From positions 1-60,764 of the forward strand of contig NZ_JACSPV010000001.1 in the NCBI RefSeq assembly GCF_014836955.1: DNA of 60,764 bases, given 5' to 3'. Under the pieces are notes generated by a model. It was not told where the DNA came from and searched no databases. It worked only from the letters and a program-made list of their open reading frames with translations. Numbering within the stretch: the first letter of the stretch is position 1; each line of letters opens with the position of its first letter. Positions 43,992 to 54,558 of this stretch are shown one piece after another. This stretch comes from Bacillus norwichensis. GTDB lineage: Bacteria; Bacillota; Bacilli; Bacillales; Bacillaceae_C. The translations under genes and the position numbers were made by a program.

Positions 43992-45542
43992 CTAAAGTGG
44001 AATATTTCCGTGTTTTTTCTGCGGCCTGTCTTCCTGCTTATTATGCAGCATTTCCAAAGCCTGGATCAATTTTAGTCTTGTCTCGCGAGGATCAATCACA
44101 TCATCTACCATTCCTTGAGCAGCTGCCACATACGGATTCGCAAATTTTTCCCGATACTCTTCAATCTTTTGATTTCTTGTCTCCTCAGGATTTTCGCTTT
44201 GAGCAATTTCACGGGCAAATATAATATTTGCTGCTCCTTGCGGCCCCATGACCGCTATCTCTGCATTCGGCCAAGCAAACACCAGGTCAGCGCCAATGGA
44301 TTTGCTGTTCAGCGCCACATAAGCCCCTCCATATGCTTTTCTCAGGATCACTGTAATTTTTGGGACGGTCGCTTCGGAATAGGCGTAAAGGATTTTGGCT
44401 CCATGTCTGATAATACCGCCATGCTCCTGTTTCACACCAGGGAAAAATCCGGTGACATCCTCAAACGTAATAATAGGAATATTAAAAGAATCACAAAAGC
44501 GAATGAACCTTGAGGCTTTGTCCGATGAATCAATGTCAAGACCGCCTGCCAGGAATTTTGGCTGGTTACAAACGAGTCCAATTACTTCCCCCCGAATTCT
44601 GGCAAAACCTATGACAATATTTTTGGCAAATTCTTTCTGAACTTCAAAAAAAGAATTGTTGTCAACAACCTGACTGATCACATCGCGAACATCATAAGGT
44701 CTCACGGCATCATATGGGACAGTATCAGCCAAATCCGTCCTCAACTCGTCTTCAGCAATCCATTTCTCCTTTGTTGATTTTCCCTGATTATTTTGCGGAA
44801 GATAGGTCATCAGTTTCCTCACCATGGCAAGAACTTTTTTCTCACTTCCTGCCCGAAAATGCGCATTTCCACTGATAGTATTATGTACTTTGGATCCTCC
44901 GAGATCTTCAGATGAAATTTTTTCACCTGTAACAGTCTCAATCACTTTCGGTCCTGTAATAAACATTTGACTCGTCTCATCGACCATAAAGACAAAGTCG
45001 GTAATCGCGGGGGAATAAACAGCGCCTCCAGCGCAAGGACCCATGATGACTGAAATTTGCGGAATGACTCCTGAATAGATCGCATTGCGATAAAAGACAT
45101 GTCCATACCCATCAAGTGATACAACACCTTCCTGGATCCGTGCACCCCCGGAGTCATTTAACCCAATAAAAGGGGCTCCATTTTTCGCAGCCAAATCCAT
45201 CGCTTTTGCAATTTTTTCTGCGTGCATTTCGCCAAGCGCTCCGCCGAAAACAGTGAAATCCTGAGAAAAAAGATAAACCGGCCGGCCGTTTATTTTCCCA
45301 TACCCAGTGACAACTCCGTCCCCCGGATATTTAACATCTTCTAGACCAAAATTTGAAGAGCGATGTTCTGTAAAAGGATTCAGCTCCACAAATGTTCCTT
45401 CATCCAACAGCAATTCGATCCTTTCTCTTGCTGTCAGCTTTCCTTTTTCGTGCTGCCTCGTAATCCGCTCGTCTCCCCCACCAAGCTCTGCTTCCCTCCG
45501 GCGATCATACAGTTCATTAATTTTATCGTAAATATCCGTCAC
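43992..45542 (-). CDS. Acyl-CoA carboxylase carboxyltransferase (propionyl-CoA carboxylase beta/YqjD)
   Basis: The product is 516 aa of the crotonase-like carboxyltransferase family (PccB/MmdA). The N-terminal block GKLTARERIELLLDEGTFVEL, two oxyanion-hole motifs (DSGGARIQEG, and the C-terminal ILRKAYGGAYVAL) and VMGPQGAANI are typical. With a biotin carboxylase/BCCP encoded elsewhere it would make methylmalonyl-CoA from propionyl-CoA. A decarboxylase role is possible. The epimerase gene is directly upstream and the mutase genes are 2-7 kb away. Confidence 0.9.
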   Translation of the reverse strand: MTDIYDKINELYDRRREAELGGGDERITRQHEKGKLTARERIELLLDEGTFVELNPFTEHRSSNFGLEDVKYPGDGVVTGYGKINGRPVYLFSQDFTVFGGALGEMHAEKIAKAMDLAAKNGAPFIGLNDSGGARIQEGVVSLDGYGHVFYRNAIYSGVIPQISVIMGPCAGGAVYSPAITDFVFMVDETSQMFITGPKVIETVTGEKISSEDLGGSKVHNTISGNAHFRAGSEKKVLAMVRKLMTYLPQNNQGKSTKEKWIAEDELRTDLADTVPYDAVRPYDVRDVISQVVDNNSFFEVQKEFAKNIVIGFARIRGEVIGLVCNQPKFLAGGLDIDSSDKASRFIRFCDSFNIPIITFEDVTGFFPGVKQEHGGIIRHGAKILYAYSEATVPKITVILRKAYGGAYVALNSKSIGADLVFAWPNAEIAVMGPQGAANIIFAREIAQSENPEETRNQKIEEYREKFANPYVAAAQGMVDDVIDPRETRLKLIQALEMLHNKQEDRPQKKHGNIPL

Positions 45543-45956
45543 TCACTTCTCCTCCATGTGCATTTTTTCACATAGTTCATACAAGACACCATGTCCAGAT
45601 TTCGGATGCATGAACGCAACAAGAGATTTGCCTGCACCCTCTTTAGGTACTTCATCTACCATGCGGACACCTTTTTCTTTCAGTTCGGATATTCGTTCTT
45701 CGATGGAATTAATGCCAATTGCAATATGATGGATACCCTCTCCGCGTTTTTCTATGAATTTTGAAATTGGTCCATTTTCGTTAAGCGATTCCAAAAGTTC
45801 AAGCTTCACGTTGTTCGCATCAATGAAAGCGACGCGAACTTGCTGGGATTTCACTTCCTCAACAGCCATACAGCGAAAACCAAGCATCTCTGTGTAAAAC
45901 GTCAATGCTTCGTCAATCGACTTGACTGCTATGCCGATGTGATCCACTTTTTTCAT
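45543..45956 (-). CDS. mce: Methylmalonyl-CoA epimerase
   Basis: The product is 137 aa, a VOC-fold enzyme with metal ligands in VDHIGIAVKSID and EGIHHIAIGINSIEE and a C-terminal Glu in GVLYELCEK. It converts (S)- to (R)-methylmalonyl-CoA for the B12-dependent mutase. It directly abuts the carboxylase gene. Confidence 0.92.
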   Translation of the reverse strand: MKKVDHIGIAVKSIDEALTFYTEMLGFRCMAVEEVKSQQVRVAFIDANNVKLELLESLNENGPISKFIEKRGEGIHHIAIGINSIEERISELKEKGVRMVDEVPKEGAGKSLVAFMHPKSGHGVLYELCEKMHMEEK

Positions 45957-46078
45957 GCGTTTGACCTCCGTTCCGGTAATTCATCCCTTGGTAGCAGAGT
46001 CATTTTACATGCTTGTCTCATTAAAATATTCCATATAGAATAGAATGTAAAGTGAAAGAGACAAGGAGTGAAGATATT

Positions 46079-46174
46079 TTGTCCAATAAAAAAGTTCAGC
46101 GACTGATCGTCTACTTAATGCTGTTTGCCATGATTGCCACCACAGTGTTGGCCGGATTGTCATTCCTGCTGTAA
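46079..46174 (+). CDS. prli42: Stressosome-associated miniprotein Prli42 homologue
   Basis: The product is 31 aa: MSNKKVQRLIVYLMLFAMIA followed by TTVLAGLSFLL. The lysine-rich N-terminus and single membrane span match Prli42, the conserved Firmicutes peptide that anchors the stressosome in Listeria. The start is TTG 46079, 10 nt after AAGGAG. A terminator follows at 46201-46230, so it is monocistronic. Role in this organism is inferred. Confidence 0.8.
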   Translation: MSNKKVQRLIVYLMLFAMIATTVLAGLSFLL

Positions 46175-46200
46175 ACAAAAATCAGACATCCATATATAGA

Positions 46201-46230
46201 AAAAGGCCCTGCTTGTTGGCAAGGCCTTTT
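46201..46230 (+). terminator. Terminator after prli42
   Basis: AAAAGGCC (46201-46208) pairs with GGCCTTTT (46223-46230), and the T-run works on the plus strand. The next 130 nt hold nothing recognisable until repeat family A. Confidence 0.75.
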
Positions 46231-46369
46231 ATCATACTCCGTCGGCAAGGCCAAATAGAGAGAGCCGGCAAGGAAAAATCAATATACTTCCTTCACTTCT
46301 TTTCAGGATTTAGCGCTTTACCATTAATGTACATACAGAGTAAAGAACGGATTCATTTTGAAAAAATCA

Positions 46370-46527
46370 AATATGCCTTGGCGGATTTGCCCCAAAATTT
46401 ATCAAACTTCGCTCGATAAATTCCCCTTGAAAATCTGTGGCTTCTGCCGGAAACTCTATCTTCATTCAGCTGGGATTTAATACCAATACGGTTTCATCTC
46501 CCACTTACAGAAGTGAATGAAGTTAAA
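46370..46527 (-). repeat. Dispersed structured repeat, family A, copy 2
   Basis: Contains CTTGGCG, CTTCGCTCGATAAATTCC, GAAAATCTGTGGC, TTCATCTC and CTTACAGAAGT in the same order as copies 1 and 3. Its last bases GAAGTTAAA contain the stop codon of brxB (46523-46525), so the coding end of brxB lies inside the element edge. Confidence 0.75.
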
Positions 46528-46960
46528 CTTCCTCGCAATATTCCTCAAAATATTGTTGAAGCTTGTTTACAACAGACATAGGATCATGTCCTTCAATTTC
46601 ATGGCGCTCAACCATTGTACAAATTTTTCCATCCTTCAACAAAGCAAATGAAGGAGAAGATGGCGGATAATCAGTGAAATAGTTTCTTGCTTTCGCCGTT
46701 GCTTCCTTATCCTGTCCGGCAAACACCGTCACAAGGTGATCAGGACGTTTATCATAGTGAATCGCATGAACCGCGGCAGGACGAGCCACCCCGCCGGCAC
46801 AGCCGCACACAGAATTGATCATGACAAGGGTTGTGCCTTTTCTTGCCAATGCCGCCTCGACATCTTCCGGCGTTTGAAGCTGTTCATACCCTGCCTGTTC
46901 CAAATCTTCACGTGCCTGTCGCACGATATCATTTACATATAAGTTAAAATCCATGCTCAT
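46523..46960 (-). CDS. brxB: Bacilliredoxin BrxB (YqiW/YphP family)
   Basis: The product is 145 aa. The CGC active-site motif in [13 protein letters not shown] defines the bacilliredoxins, which remove bacillithiol from S-bacillithiolated proteins after oxidative stress. A thioredoxin-like fold is expected. It sits between the carboxylase/epimerase pair and meaB; in B. subtilis yqiW is also next to the bkd/mmg region. Confidence 0.93.
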   Translation of the reverse strand: MSMDFNLYVNDIVRQAREDLEQAGYEQLQTPEDVEAALARKGTTLVMINSVCGCAGGVARPAAVHAIHYDKRPDHLVTVFAGQDKEATAKARNYFTDYPPSSPSFALLKDGKICTMVERHEIEGHDPMSVVNKLQQYFEEYCEEV

Positions 46961-47093
46961 CTATTTCATTCCCCTTTCAAAAACAATCATAGTTCGTACT
47001 AATGCTATCATAACAATTTAAAGGTCACTTTATCAAATTTCGGAATTTGATCAAAAGTTTTGGTTTAACTGTAAAAAGATCGGGTAAGATAAA

Positions 47094-47163
47094 AATACAT
47101 CTAGATCCATACCCCTAAACTCCCTAGATGTTTTTGGACAGCCAAAGGGCTGTCCCTTTTTAT
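47094..47163 (+). ncRNA. Candidate small RNA or tandem terminator
   Basis: Two hairpins lie in tandem: ACATCTAG/CTAGATGT with TTTTT, whose 19-nt loop has the C-rich run ACCCC...ACTCCC, and GGACAGCC/GGCTGTCC with CTTTTT (47137-47161). Both have T-runs on the plus strand, yet no plus-strand gene precedes them. The first could also end meaB transcription on the minus strand (ATTTTT). A C-rich exposed loop is typical of base-pairing regulatory RNAs in Firmicutes. Confidence 0.4.
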
Positions 47164-47177
47164 TGTCCAAACAGCCT

Positions 47178-48200
47178 TTATCTTTCATAAAAAGCATCAA
47201 ACAATAAGCCACTTGCCTTAGTTATAGTCATTTCTTCATTCATGACCTTCTTTTCAATCTCAGGTGTAAGACGTTTAACCTTTTCGTTTCCGAAAAAGGC
47301 CCTTTCTAATTGTTCTTTAATTTGAGCATAGAGCCATTCCTTGGCCTGCATATTTCGATTTCTCAAAAACAGACCCGATTCTTTGGTCATCTTCATATAT
47401 CTCAGAACTGTTCCCCACACTTGCTCGATCCCTTCTTGATACAGAGCAGAGCAAGTGAGAGCCGGAGTTGTCCATCCCTTTGTTGCAGGTTGCAAAAAAT
47501 GCAAAATCTGTTTGTATTCTCTCTGTGTTTTTTTAGCCAGATCCAGATTACTGCCATCAGCCTTATTTATAATGACAGCATCAGCAAGCTCCATGATTCC
47601 CTTTTTCATTCCCTGCAATTCATCACCTGCCCCTGTTAAGACAAGCAACATAAAAAAGTCAACCATGCCCCTGACCATCACTTCACTTTGCCCGACTCCG
47701 ACAGTTTCGATTAATAAAACATCGTATCCCGCAGCTTCACAGGCTATGATTGTTTCTCGTGTTTTTCGATGGACACCTCCTAATGCACCTCCTGAAGGTG
47801 ATGGCCTGATAAAAGCATTCGGGTGGTTGGCCAAACGCTCCATCCTGGTTTTATCTCCGAGTATACTGCCCCCATGCAAAGTTGAACTTGGGTCCACTGC
47901 AAGGACTGCCACACGATGACCTTTATTACATAATAAAAGACCAAAAGACTCGATGAATGTACTTTTTCCGGCTCCTGGAACTCCTGTTACCCCGATTCGG
48001 ATGGAGTCGCCAGACAACGGAAGAAGGTGCTGAAGCATTTCCTCCGCTATTTTTTTATGTCGGGTAGCATTGCTTTCTATCAAGGTAATTGCCCTTGAAA
48101 GCATTGTACGATCTTTTAAAAGCAAGCCTTCGATCATATCATTAATATTTTCTTCCATCGGCTTGCGCCTAATGAACTTCTTCGGAGTGTCTTCATCCAT
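47178..48200 (-). CDS. meaB: Methylmalonyl-CoA mutase-associated GTPase MeaB
   Basis: The product is 340 aa, a G3E-family GTPase (ArgK/MeaB). P-loop [30 protein letters not shown] and NKADGSN are present. It protects and reloads the cobalamin cofactor of the mutase. I place the start at ATG 48200, overlapping the mutB stop by 8 nt; the frame stays open farther upstream inside mutB. Confidence 0.93.
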   Translation of the reverse strand: MDEDTPKKFIRRKPMEENINDMIEGLLLKDRTMLSRAITLIESNATRHKKIAEEMLQHLLPLSGDSIRIGVTGVPGAGKSTFIESFGLLLCNKGHRVAVLAVDPSSTLHGGSILGDKTRMERLANHPNAFIRPSPSGGALGGVHRKTRETIIACEAAGYDVLLIETVGVGQSEVMVRGMVDFFMLLVLTGAGDELQGMKKGIMELADAVIINKADGSNLDLAKKTQREYKQILHFLQPATKGWTTPALTCSALYQEGIEQVWGTVLRYMKMTKESGLFLRNRNMQAKEWLYAQIKEQLERAFFGNEKVKRLTPEIEKKVMNEEMTITKASGLLFDAFYER

Positions 48201-50361
48201 CCTGCTCGCCCACTTCCACATAACCGAGCCTGGCATATATCTCTTCTATCACCTTTTGAGCAGCGATAGGAATGACAGTTCCTGGACCAAAAATGGCGGA
48301 GGCTCCGTTCTTTTTAAGGAAATCATAGTCCTGCGGAGGGATGACACCGCCAATGACCACCATAATATCTTCCCGACCGATTTTCTCCAGTTCTTCTACC
48401 AGTTTCGGCAGCAATGTCCGATGGCCAGCGGCAAGAGAACTGACCCCAATAACATGGACATCATTCTCTGCCGCCTGTCTCGCCGTTTCTTCAGGTGTTT
48501 GAAACAATGGCCCGATATCAACATCAAAGCCTAGATCAGCGAATGCGGTCGCGATGACCTTTGCTCCGCGGTCATGGCCATCCTGTCCCATTTTAGCAAT
48601 TAAAATCCTCGGTCTCCGACCTTCATTTTCCATAAAAATTTCCGTCATTTCCTTAATCTGCGCCATTTCCTTCTCATCGGAGAAGTGAGAGCCATACACA
48701 CCGCTGATTGATCTGATCACCGCTTTATGCCTTCCGCATGCTTGTTCAATAGCAGATGAAATTTCTCCCAAGGTCGCTCTTTCTCTTGCAGCCTCCACAG
48801 AAAGCTCCAACAGATTTGCCGAGCCATCAGCCGCACCTTCTGATAGCTTGTTCATTGCTGCCTGTACTCTTTCTTCGGAACGTTGCTCCTTGAGCTGCCT
48901 GATCCGCTCAAGCTGCTTCTCCCTTACAATCGTATCGTCTATATTTAAAATATCGATTTCTTCTTCCTGCTCTAAACAATAGCGGTTCACTCCAATAATT
49001 GTCTCCTTTTTGGAATCAATCAATGCCTGCCTTCTCGCTGCAGCTTCCTCAATCCGCATTTTTGGAAGTCCTGTTTCAATCGCTTTTGTCATTCCTCCAA
49101 GATCTTCCACTTCATCAATATGGGCCCATGCCCTTTTCATCAACTCATCCGTCAAGGTTTCAACATAGTATGAACCGCCCCATGGATCAATGACATTCGT
49201 CAAACCGGTTTCTTCCTGTAAAAAAAGCTGGGTATTCCGTGCAATGCGTGCTGAAAAATCCGTCGGCAGCGCAATTGCTTCATCGAGAGCGTTCGTATGA
49301 AGCGATTGCGTATGTCCCATAGCAGCAGCGTGAGCCTCAATCAATGTCCGTATGACATTGTTATAAGGATCCTGTTCCGTCAAACTCCAACCAGACGTTT
49401 GACTATGTGTTCGAAGCGCCAATGACTTGGGGTTCTTTGGCTGAAATGGGCTCATGAGCTTTGCCCACATCGTTCTGGCAGCACGCAGCTTGGCGACCTC
49501 CATAAAATAATTCATCCCAATTCCCCAGAAAAATGAAAGACGCGGAGCAAACGAATCTATTTCAAGACCGGCTTTCAAGCCTGTTCTGACATATTCAAGC
49601 CCATCTGCTAGTGTATAGGCCAGCTCTATATCCGCAGGAGCTCCTGCCTCCTGCATATGGTATCCCGAAATAGAGATACTGTTAAACTTCGGCATTTCCC
49701 TTGATGTATATTCAAAAATATCTCCAATAATCCGCATGGACATTTCTGGAGGATAAATATACGTATTTCTAACCATGTATTCTTTTAAAATATCGTTTTG
49801 AATCGTCCCCGAAAGCTGCTCCTTTTTTACTCCTTGCTCTTCAGCCGTCACGATGTAAAAGGCCAGTATAGGAATCACGGCCCCATTCATCGTCATTGAA
49901 ACCGACATTTGATCCAGCGGGATTCCATCAAATAATATCTTCATATCAAGAATCGAATCAATAGCCACTCCTGCTTTTCCTACGTCTCCTTCCACCCTCG
50001 GATGGTCTGAATCATAGCCGCGGTGCGTAGCCAGATCAAATGCGACAGACAGCCCCTTTTGTCCCATCGCCAAATTACGCCTGTAAAAGGCATTGCTTTC
50101 TTCAGCAGTCGAGAATCCTGCATATTGCCGAATCGTCCAAGGACGATTGACATACATTGTCGGATACGGCCCGCGAGTATATGGAGGAATCCCCGGCATC
50201 GTATCGGCATATTCCAGATGTTCAAGATCTTGCTCCGTGTATAATGCTTTTATATTAATTTGCTCATTAGTTTCAAAGCTATCGTTTTCAAAGTCCTGAT
50301 TATTTTTGGGAGACTTCACGAATTGCGGTGCAATTGATTGGAAGTCCGGCTTTTTATCCAT
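48193..50361 (-). CDS. mutB: Methylmalonyl-CoA mutase large (catalytic) subunit
   Basis: The product is 722 aa. An N-terminal TIM barrel ([60 protein letters not shown]) is followed by a C-terminal cobalamin-binding domain with DGHDRGAKV (DxHxxG), SSLAAGH and VIGG. It isomerises (R)-methylmalonyl-CoA to succinyl-CoA. It overlaps mutA at its start and meaB at its end. Confidence 0.96.
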   Translation of the reverse strand: MDKKPDFQSIAPQFVKSPKNNQDFENDSFETNEQINIKALYTEQDLEHLEYADTMPGIPPYTRGPYPTMYVNRPWTIRQYAGFSTAEESNAFYRRNLAMGQKGLSVAFDLATHRGYDSDHPRVEGDVGKAGVAIDSILDMKILFDGIPLDQMSVSMTMNGAVIPILAFYIVTAEEQGVKKEQLSGTIQNDILKEYMVRNTYIYPPEMSMRIIGDIFEYTSREMPKFNSISISGYHMQEAGAPADIELAYTLADGLEYVRTGLKAGLEIDSFAPRLSFFWGIGMNYFMEVAKLRAARTMWAKLMSPFQPKNPKSLALRTHSQTSGWSLTEQDPYNNVIRTLIEAHAAAMGHTQSLHTNALDEAIALPTDFSARIARNTQLFLQEETGLTNVIDPWGGSYYVETLTDELMKRAWAHIDEVEDLGGMTKAIETGLPKMRIEEAAARRQALIDSKKETIIGVNRYCLEQEEEIDILNIDDTIVREKQLERIRQLKEQRSEERVQAAMNKLSEGAADGSANLLELSVEAARERATLGEISSAIEQACGRHKAVIRSISGVYGSHFSDEKEMAQIKEMTEIFMENEGRRPRILIAKMGQDGHDRGAKVIATAFADLGFDVDIGPLFQTPEETARQAAENDVHVIGVSSLAAGHRTLLPKLVEELEKIGREDIMVVIGGVIPPQDYDFLKKNGASAIFGPGTVIPIAAQKVIEEIYARLGYVEVGEQDG

Positions 50362-52219
50362 TTAAATCTGCCTCCCATCGGTTAAGTAAATCATTCAACT
50401 TTTCAACTATATTTTGACCTGAATAAAATGTGCCATCTATTTGGAGCATTGCCAATTCCTCTTCAGTCATGCTGCCGGCAATATCCAAACGAGCGTTGGG
50501 CAAGCTTTCTTTCACCCAGCCCCCAATGTCAGCTGCAAATCTCTCATAAAGGGACTGCGGCCCGCACAAACAAAAGTCTTTTTCAGGTGACTCCAACATA
50601 TAACGCTTTATCTGACTCAAATCATTGAAGCCACCACTCCAGACAGCTTGTATCCCTGCTGAAGCCAAGACACCGGAAACGAAGTCCGCATATGGCTTGT
50701 ATGCTTTCAGTTCCCCTAGACAGATTAATCTTATCGTTGGAGTTTTGCCTTTTAGTGAAAGCTGAGAGGACCTTTGCCGAAAATGTTCAAACTTCTCCGC
50801 AAGCCTTACACGTTGAAGCGGCTCAAGTTTTAACTTCCCTTCTGCATCTGGACAGGTGGAGCTGCTCGTTGTAGGATATCGAACCTGTTCATTGTCCAGA
50901 GCATACACGTTCACCCCGACTGCCGATCTTTTTCTAGTTTCCATATCTTTTAACTGATCAACGGCGGTTTCTTTTATCTTCCCTTGCAGCCACCCTTCCC
51001 GCAAGACTTCAATGATTCCATCTTTTTTATCAATTTCTTTGAAAAAATCCCACCCTTCATTGACAAAATTTGATGTTAAAGCTTCGATAAAATAAGATCC
51101 CCCAGCAGGATCGATAACCCGATCTAGAAACGCCTCTTCTTTAAACAAAAGTTGAGTATTTCTAGCGATTCTCATTGAAAAATCAGTCGAATGCCCTGAC
51201 AATTCATCAAATGATCCTACATGTAGGTAATCAACTCCACCCAATATTCCGGCGAATGCTTCGTTTCCTGCACGGAGCATGTTCACGTAAGGATCCAGGA
51301 CAGATTTTGTAAAATTGGCCGTTTCTGCACTAACCGGGACTGCTTGCTGATCTTCCGGCAGCCTGTACGCATCTGCAACCGTCTTCCAAAGCACTCTGAA
51401 AGCCCTGAATTTTGAGAGCTCCATAAAAAAATCTCTGCCAATGGAAAAATGAAAAATCAATTTAGATGCCGTTTTTGCGGGAGTCCATCCTGCTTTTTTC
51501 ATTTGTTCAATATAAAACACGGATAATGCTAATGAAACGCCAAGTTCCTGAATGACTTGGGCTCCAGCCTCCTTGTATGGCTTTATATCAACCATGACAG
51601 TACGAAGCTGCGGAAACCGGGAATCAAGCAGTTTGATCTGTGAAATCCAATCTTCCATTTGTTCACAGTCAGGGTCGAGGATGAAACCTTCCGCAAGCTC
51701 TGCTGATACGATGTCCGCTGCAACCGCTCCGCTAATTTTAATATTCTCAGCAAGCAGATTTTGGGCGATAATATCGAAACGGCGACTGTCGGAAAAGATA
51801 AGAAGAGGTATTTGATCCAGCGCAATGAAATCGTTCAATTCTTTGAAACTTACTTCATCGAGCTTCTCAAGCCACGAAGGGTCAAATGCCACCGTATCCT
51901 GTCCCCTTTGAAGGGAACTTTTGATTTGATGCTTTAGTTTGTTCCAATCATTCTCTTTCAGTTTTTGAGCTATACGCCAACCACGTTTTTTCCCTGAAGG
52001 AAAAAAGCCCCGCAAAAAGTTGCCTTCTCCAGGATATTGATCTATCCGTCCATAATCGATTTGATTTTGCATATAAAGGGGAGATAATTGAATACCTTCG
52101 TACGTATCAGTGTAAAGGTCTTTCAGGGAAGCATTCTTCAAAGATGATTGCACAGCCTTCTCCCAGTCGTTGATTGTCGCTTTTTTGAAGTCAGTTTTTT
52201 TTGCCCGATCAGTGAACAT
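50354..52219 (-). CDS. mutA: Methylmalonyl-CoA mutase small subunit
   Basis: The product is 621 aa, homologous to the large subunit. The C-terminal domain lacks the DxHxxG cobalamin motif, as expected for the non-catalytic small subunit of heterodimeric bacterial mutases. The start is at ATG 52219, 9 nt after AGGAAGG; the frame remains open upstream. First gene of mutA-mutB-meaB, divergent from a GntR regulator. A cre-like site lies 24-39 nt upstream. Confidence 0.93.
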   Translation of the reverse strand: MFTDRAKKTDFKKATINDWEKAVQSSLKNASLKDLYTDTYEGIQLSPLYMQNQIDYGRIDQYPGEGNFLRGFFPSGKKRGWRIAQKLKENDWNKLKHQIKSSLQRGQDTVAFDPSWLEKLDEVSFKELNDFIALDQIPLLIFSDSRRFDIIAQNLLAENIKISGAVAADIVSAELAEGFILDPDCEQMEDWISQIKLLDSRFPQLRTVMVDIKPYKEAGAQVIQELGVSLALSVFYIEQMKKAGWTPAKTASKLIFHFSIGRDFFMELSKFRAFRVLWKTVADAYRLPEDQQAVPVSAETANFTKSVLDPYVNMLRAGNEAFAGILGGVDYLHVGSFDELSGHSTDFSMRIARNTQLLFKEEAFLDRVIDPAGGSYFIEALTSNFVNEGWDFFKEIDKKDGIIEVLREGWLQGKIKETAVDQLKDMETRKRSAVGVNVYALDNEQVRYPTTSSSTCPDAEGKLKLEPLQRVRLAEKFEHFRQRSSQLSLKGKTPTIRLICLGELKAYKPYADFVSGVLASAGIQAVWSGGFNDLSQIKRYMLESPEKDFCLCGPQSLYERFAADIGGWVKESLPNARLDIAGSMTEEELAMLQIDGTFYSGQNIVEKLNDLLNRWEADLNG

Positions 52220-52242
52220 GCAGTACACCCTTCCTCTCCATT

Positions 52243-52258
52243 TTGTAAGCGATTCCAA
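52243..52258. promoter_or_regulatory. CcpA (cre)-like site before mutA
   Basis: TTGTAAGCGATTCCAA fits WTGNNARCGNWWWCAW with one mismatch. Its location just upstream of mutA suggests catabolite repression of propionate use. Confidence 0.5.
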
Positions 52259-52505
52259 ATTAATTTTCTATTCAACTACCATTTTATTATAGTTGTGGAA
52301 CCCAGACAACCGATTCAACAAGAACACCTAATTCCCATCCGTCTGATTGAAAAATTCTTGCGTTGTTTAGGTTGAAATCCAGTTCTTTAGTCACAACTCT
52401 TATGTCACCCTCTCCAGAACAAGACGTTTAGTTAATTTACAAAATATCAGTATTCATGATAAAATGTCCCATATACCAATCATCCTACAAGTTGGAGTGT
52501 GGATT

Positions 52506-53180
52506 ATGTATAAAAGGGCAAACCGTTTATCCCTAGTCGATCAAGTCATTTCTCAAATGGAAGAATTAATTGAAAATGGGCATTGGCCTGTTGGGCATAA
52601 GATACCGTCCGAAATGCTCCTAATAGAAGAATTTGATGTAAGCCGCAATACGCTCAGGGAGGCTGTTCAAGCCTTGGTGCATGCTGGTTTATTGGAATCA
52701 AAACAAGGAAGCGGGACCGTTGTTCGTTCTACAAGTGTATTCGAGGCAGCCATGCAACGCCAAATCGAAAAAACCGGTTTAATCGAAACTTTGGAAGTAA
52801 GGCTTGCCTTGGAAAAAGAGGCGGCACAGCTCGCCGCAATGCGAAGAGGCGAAGAAGATATTGACAAGCTACGGGGCTATATTGACAAATGCCGTGATGC
52901 TGCCGAAAGAAGAAAGTTGGAAGATTTTATAGCGGCAGATATCAAATTTCATCAAGCAATCTTTCAGGCTGCTAAAAACAGCTTGCTGCAAGATTTATAT
53001 GAACATATGACAAAGCCGTTATACTCTTCAATCAAAGATTTAATGGCGATGGATCCGCAGTTTTGTTTCGAAGAAGAAATACATGATGAACTGTTTAGGG
53101 CCATATGTGATCAAGATGTCGAGACTGCAGTGAATGAAGTCAATGAGTATATCGCTCATTTTAAAAAAAGATTGACTTGA
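52506..53180 (+). CDS. GntR/FadR-family transcriptional regulator
   Basis: The product is 224 aa. An N-terminal winged helix (GHKIPSEMLLIEEFDVSRNTLREAVQALVHAGLLESKQGSGTVV) precedes an FCD ligand-binding domain with metal-type ligands (DIKFHQAIFQAAKN, and EEIHDELFRAI). ATG 52506 is 8 nt after GGAG. It is followed by an MFS transporter gene and divergent from mutA; control of either is possible. The effector is unknown. Confidence 0.87.
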   Translation: MYKRANRLSLVDQVISQMEELIENGHWPVGHKIPSEMLLIEEFDVSRNTLREAVQALVHAGLLESKQGSGTVVRSTSVFEAAMQRQIEKTGLIETLEVRLALEKEAAQLAAMRRGEEDIDKLRGYIDKCRDAAERRKLEDFIAADIKFHQAIFQAAKNSLLQDLYEHMTKPLYSSIKDLMAMDPQFCFEEEIHDELFRAICDQDVETAVNEVNEYIAHFKKRLT

Positions 53181-53235
53181 TGAATCTGTGTTGATATAAG
53201 CAACGGATTTTTCGAAAGTTATAGGAGGATGCACT

Positions 53236-54489
53236 TTGATTAGAAATGGATCAGCCCTGGAGCAAATGCCGGGGCGTGAAGTCAATTGGTTACTATTCAT
53301 AGGAATTATTTTCATTGGATCAAATTTGAGGGCCCCGCTCACTTCAGTCGGTTCTCTCATTCCATTTATACGTGATGATTTGGGGATTAGCCATGCATTA
53401 GCCGGAACAATTACCACATTGCCCCTTCTGGCGTTTGCTTTTCTTTCTCCTTTTGCCCCAAAGATAGCTAAACGATTCGGGATGGAGTGGACTATACTCT
53501 TATCATTAATCCTATTAACTATTGGATTAGTTACGCGTTCCATGCTGGGAGCAGGCTTTCTTTTTGGCGGCACCATCATGATTGGTTTGGCAATCGCCGT
53601 AGGAAATGTATTATTGCCTGGATATATTAAAATGAATTTTCCTTATAGAATTGGTGTTATGACGGGCATATATGCTGTTTTTATGAATGTATTCGGTGCT
53701 TTAGGCTCCGGACTAAGTGTACCGATATCAACGATAAAAGGAATGGGCTGGAAAGGATCGCTTGCCGTTTGGGCTATACTTACTTTCATTGCCATTTTAT
53801 TCTGGCTTCCGCAATTGCGTAGACAGAATAAACTAACTGCACCAACAGTTGCTGTAAAAAATAAAATGTCCGTTTGGCGTTCTCCTTTGGCATGGAACAT
53901 CACCTTGTTTATGGGATTACAATCATTGATGTTTTATACTCTCATGACTTGGCTTCCAGACATATTGCAATCTCATGGATTCAGTTCGGCTGGATCTGGA
54001 TGGATGCTGTTTCTCATGCAGTTTGCTTTGATTCCCATCACCTTTGTCATTCCTGTGATAGCAGATAAAATGAAAAACCAAAAAGTGTTAGCCGGATTAA
54101 CAGCTTTGCTGTTCTTCCTAGGGATAGTTGCTTTAATGATTGGCTCTAAACCATTACTATACGTATCCGTCATCTTGATAGGAGTCGCCGGAGGCAGTGC
54201 TTTCAGCTTGGCTATGATGTTTTTCAGCCTTCGGACAACCGATGGGCAGCAAGCGACGGAACTATCAGGCATGGCCCAATCATTTGGTTACTTATTAGCC
54301 GCAATAGGCCCTGTATTATTCGGAGCTTTATATGATATAAGCGGAAAATGGCAGCTTTCTCTTTCCATGCTCATGATTTTATCCGCAGTTATTTTTATTG
54401 TCGGAATTGAAGCAGGGAAAGAAAGGGTGATTACGGATAAAACTGCACAAATTGACCCCCTTTCGGAATCTAATCCTGAAAACAGTTAG
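53236..54489 (+). CDS. MFS transporter, CynX/NimT (YycB-like) family
   Basis: The product is 417 aa with about 12 membrane segments. The N-terminal block GSNLRAPLTSVGSLIPFIRDDLG is typical of cyanate/2-nitroimidazole transporter family members. TTG 53236 is 7 nt after AGGAGG. It lies 55 nt downstream of the GntR regulator on the same strand, so it is probably its target. The substrate is unknown. Confidence 0.87.
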   Translation: MIRNGSALEQMPGREVNWLLFIGIIFIGSNLRAPLTSVGSLIPFIRDDLGISHALAGTITTLPLLAFAFLSPFAPKIAKRFGMEWTILLSLILLTIGLVTRSMLGAGFLFGGTIMIGLAIAVGNVLLPGYIKMNFPYRIGVMTGIYAVFMNVFGALGSGLSVPISTIKGMGWKGSLAVWAILTFIAILFWLPQLRRQNKLTAPTVAVKNKMSVWRSPLAWNITLFMGLQSLMFYTLMTWLPDILQSHGFSSAGSGWMLFLMQFALIPITFVIPVIADKMKNQKVLAGLTALLFFLGIVALMIGSKPLLYVSVILIGVAGGSAFSLAMMFFSLRTTDGQQATELSGMAQSFGYLLAAIGPVLFGALYDISGKWQLSLSMLMILSAVIFIVGIEAGKERVITDKTAQIDPLSESNPENS

Positions 54490-54513
54490 ATGAAGCATAC
54501 TGTACACATATAT

Positions 54514-54554
54514 AAAAATCCCGTCCTCGAAAATAAAACGAGGACGGGATTTTT
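54514..54554. terminator. Bidirectional terminator between the MFS and bkdB genes
   Basis: AAAAATCCCGTCCTCG pairs with CGAGGACGGGATTTTT around a 9-nt loop. T-runs on both strands serve the two convergent genes. Confidence 0.85.
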
Positions 54555-54558
54555 CTGA

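Noticed and set aside
48201-48236. Longer MeaB N-terminus starting inside mutB
   Set aside because: The extension lacks a ribosome binding site and adds residues not typical of the family; ATG 48200 at the mutB stop gives the usual coupling.
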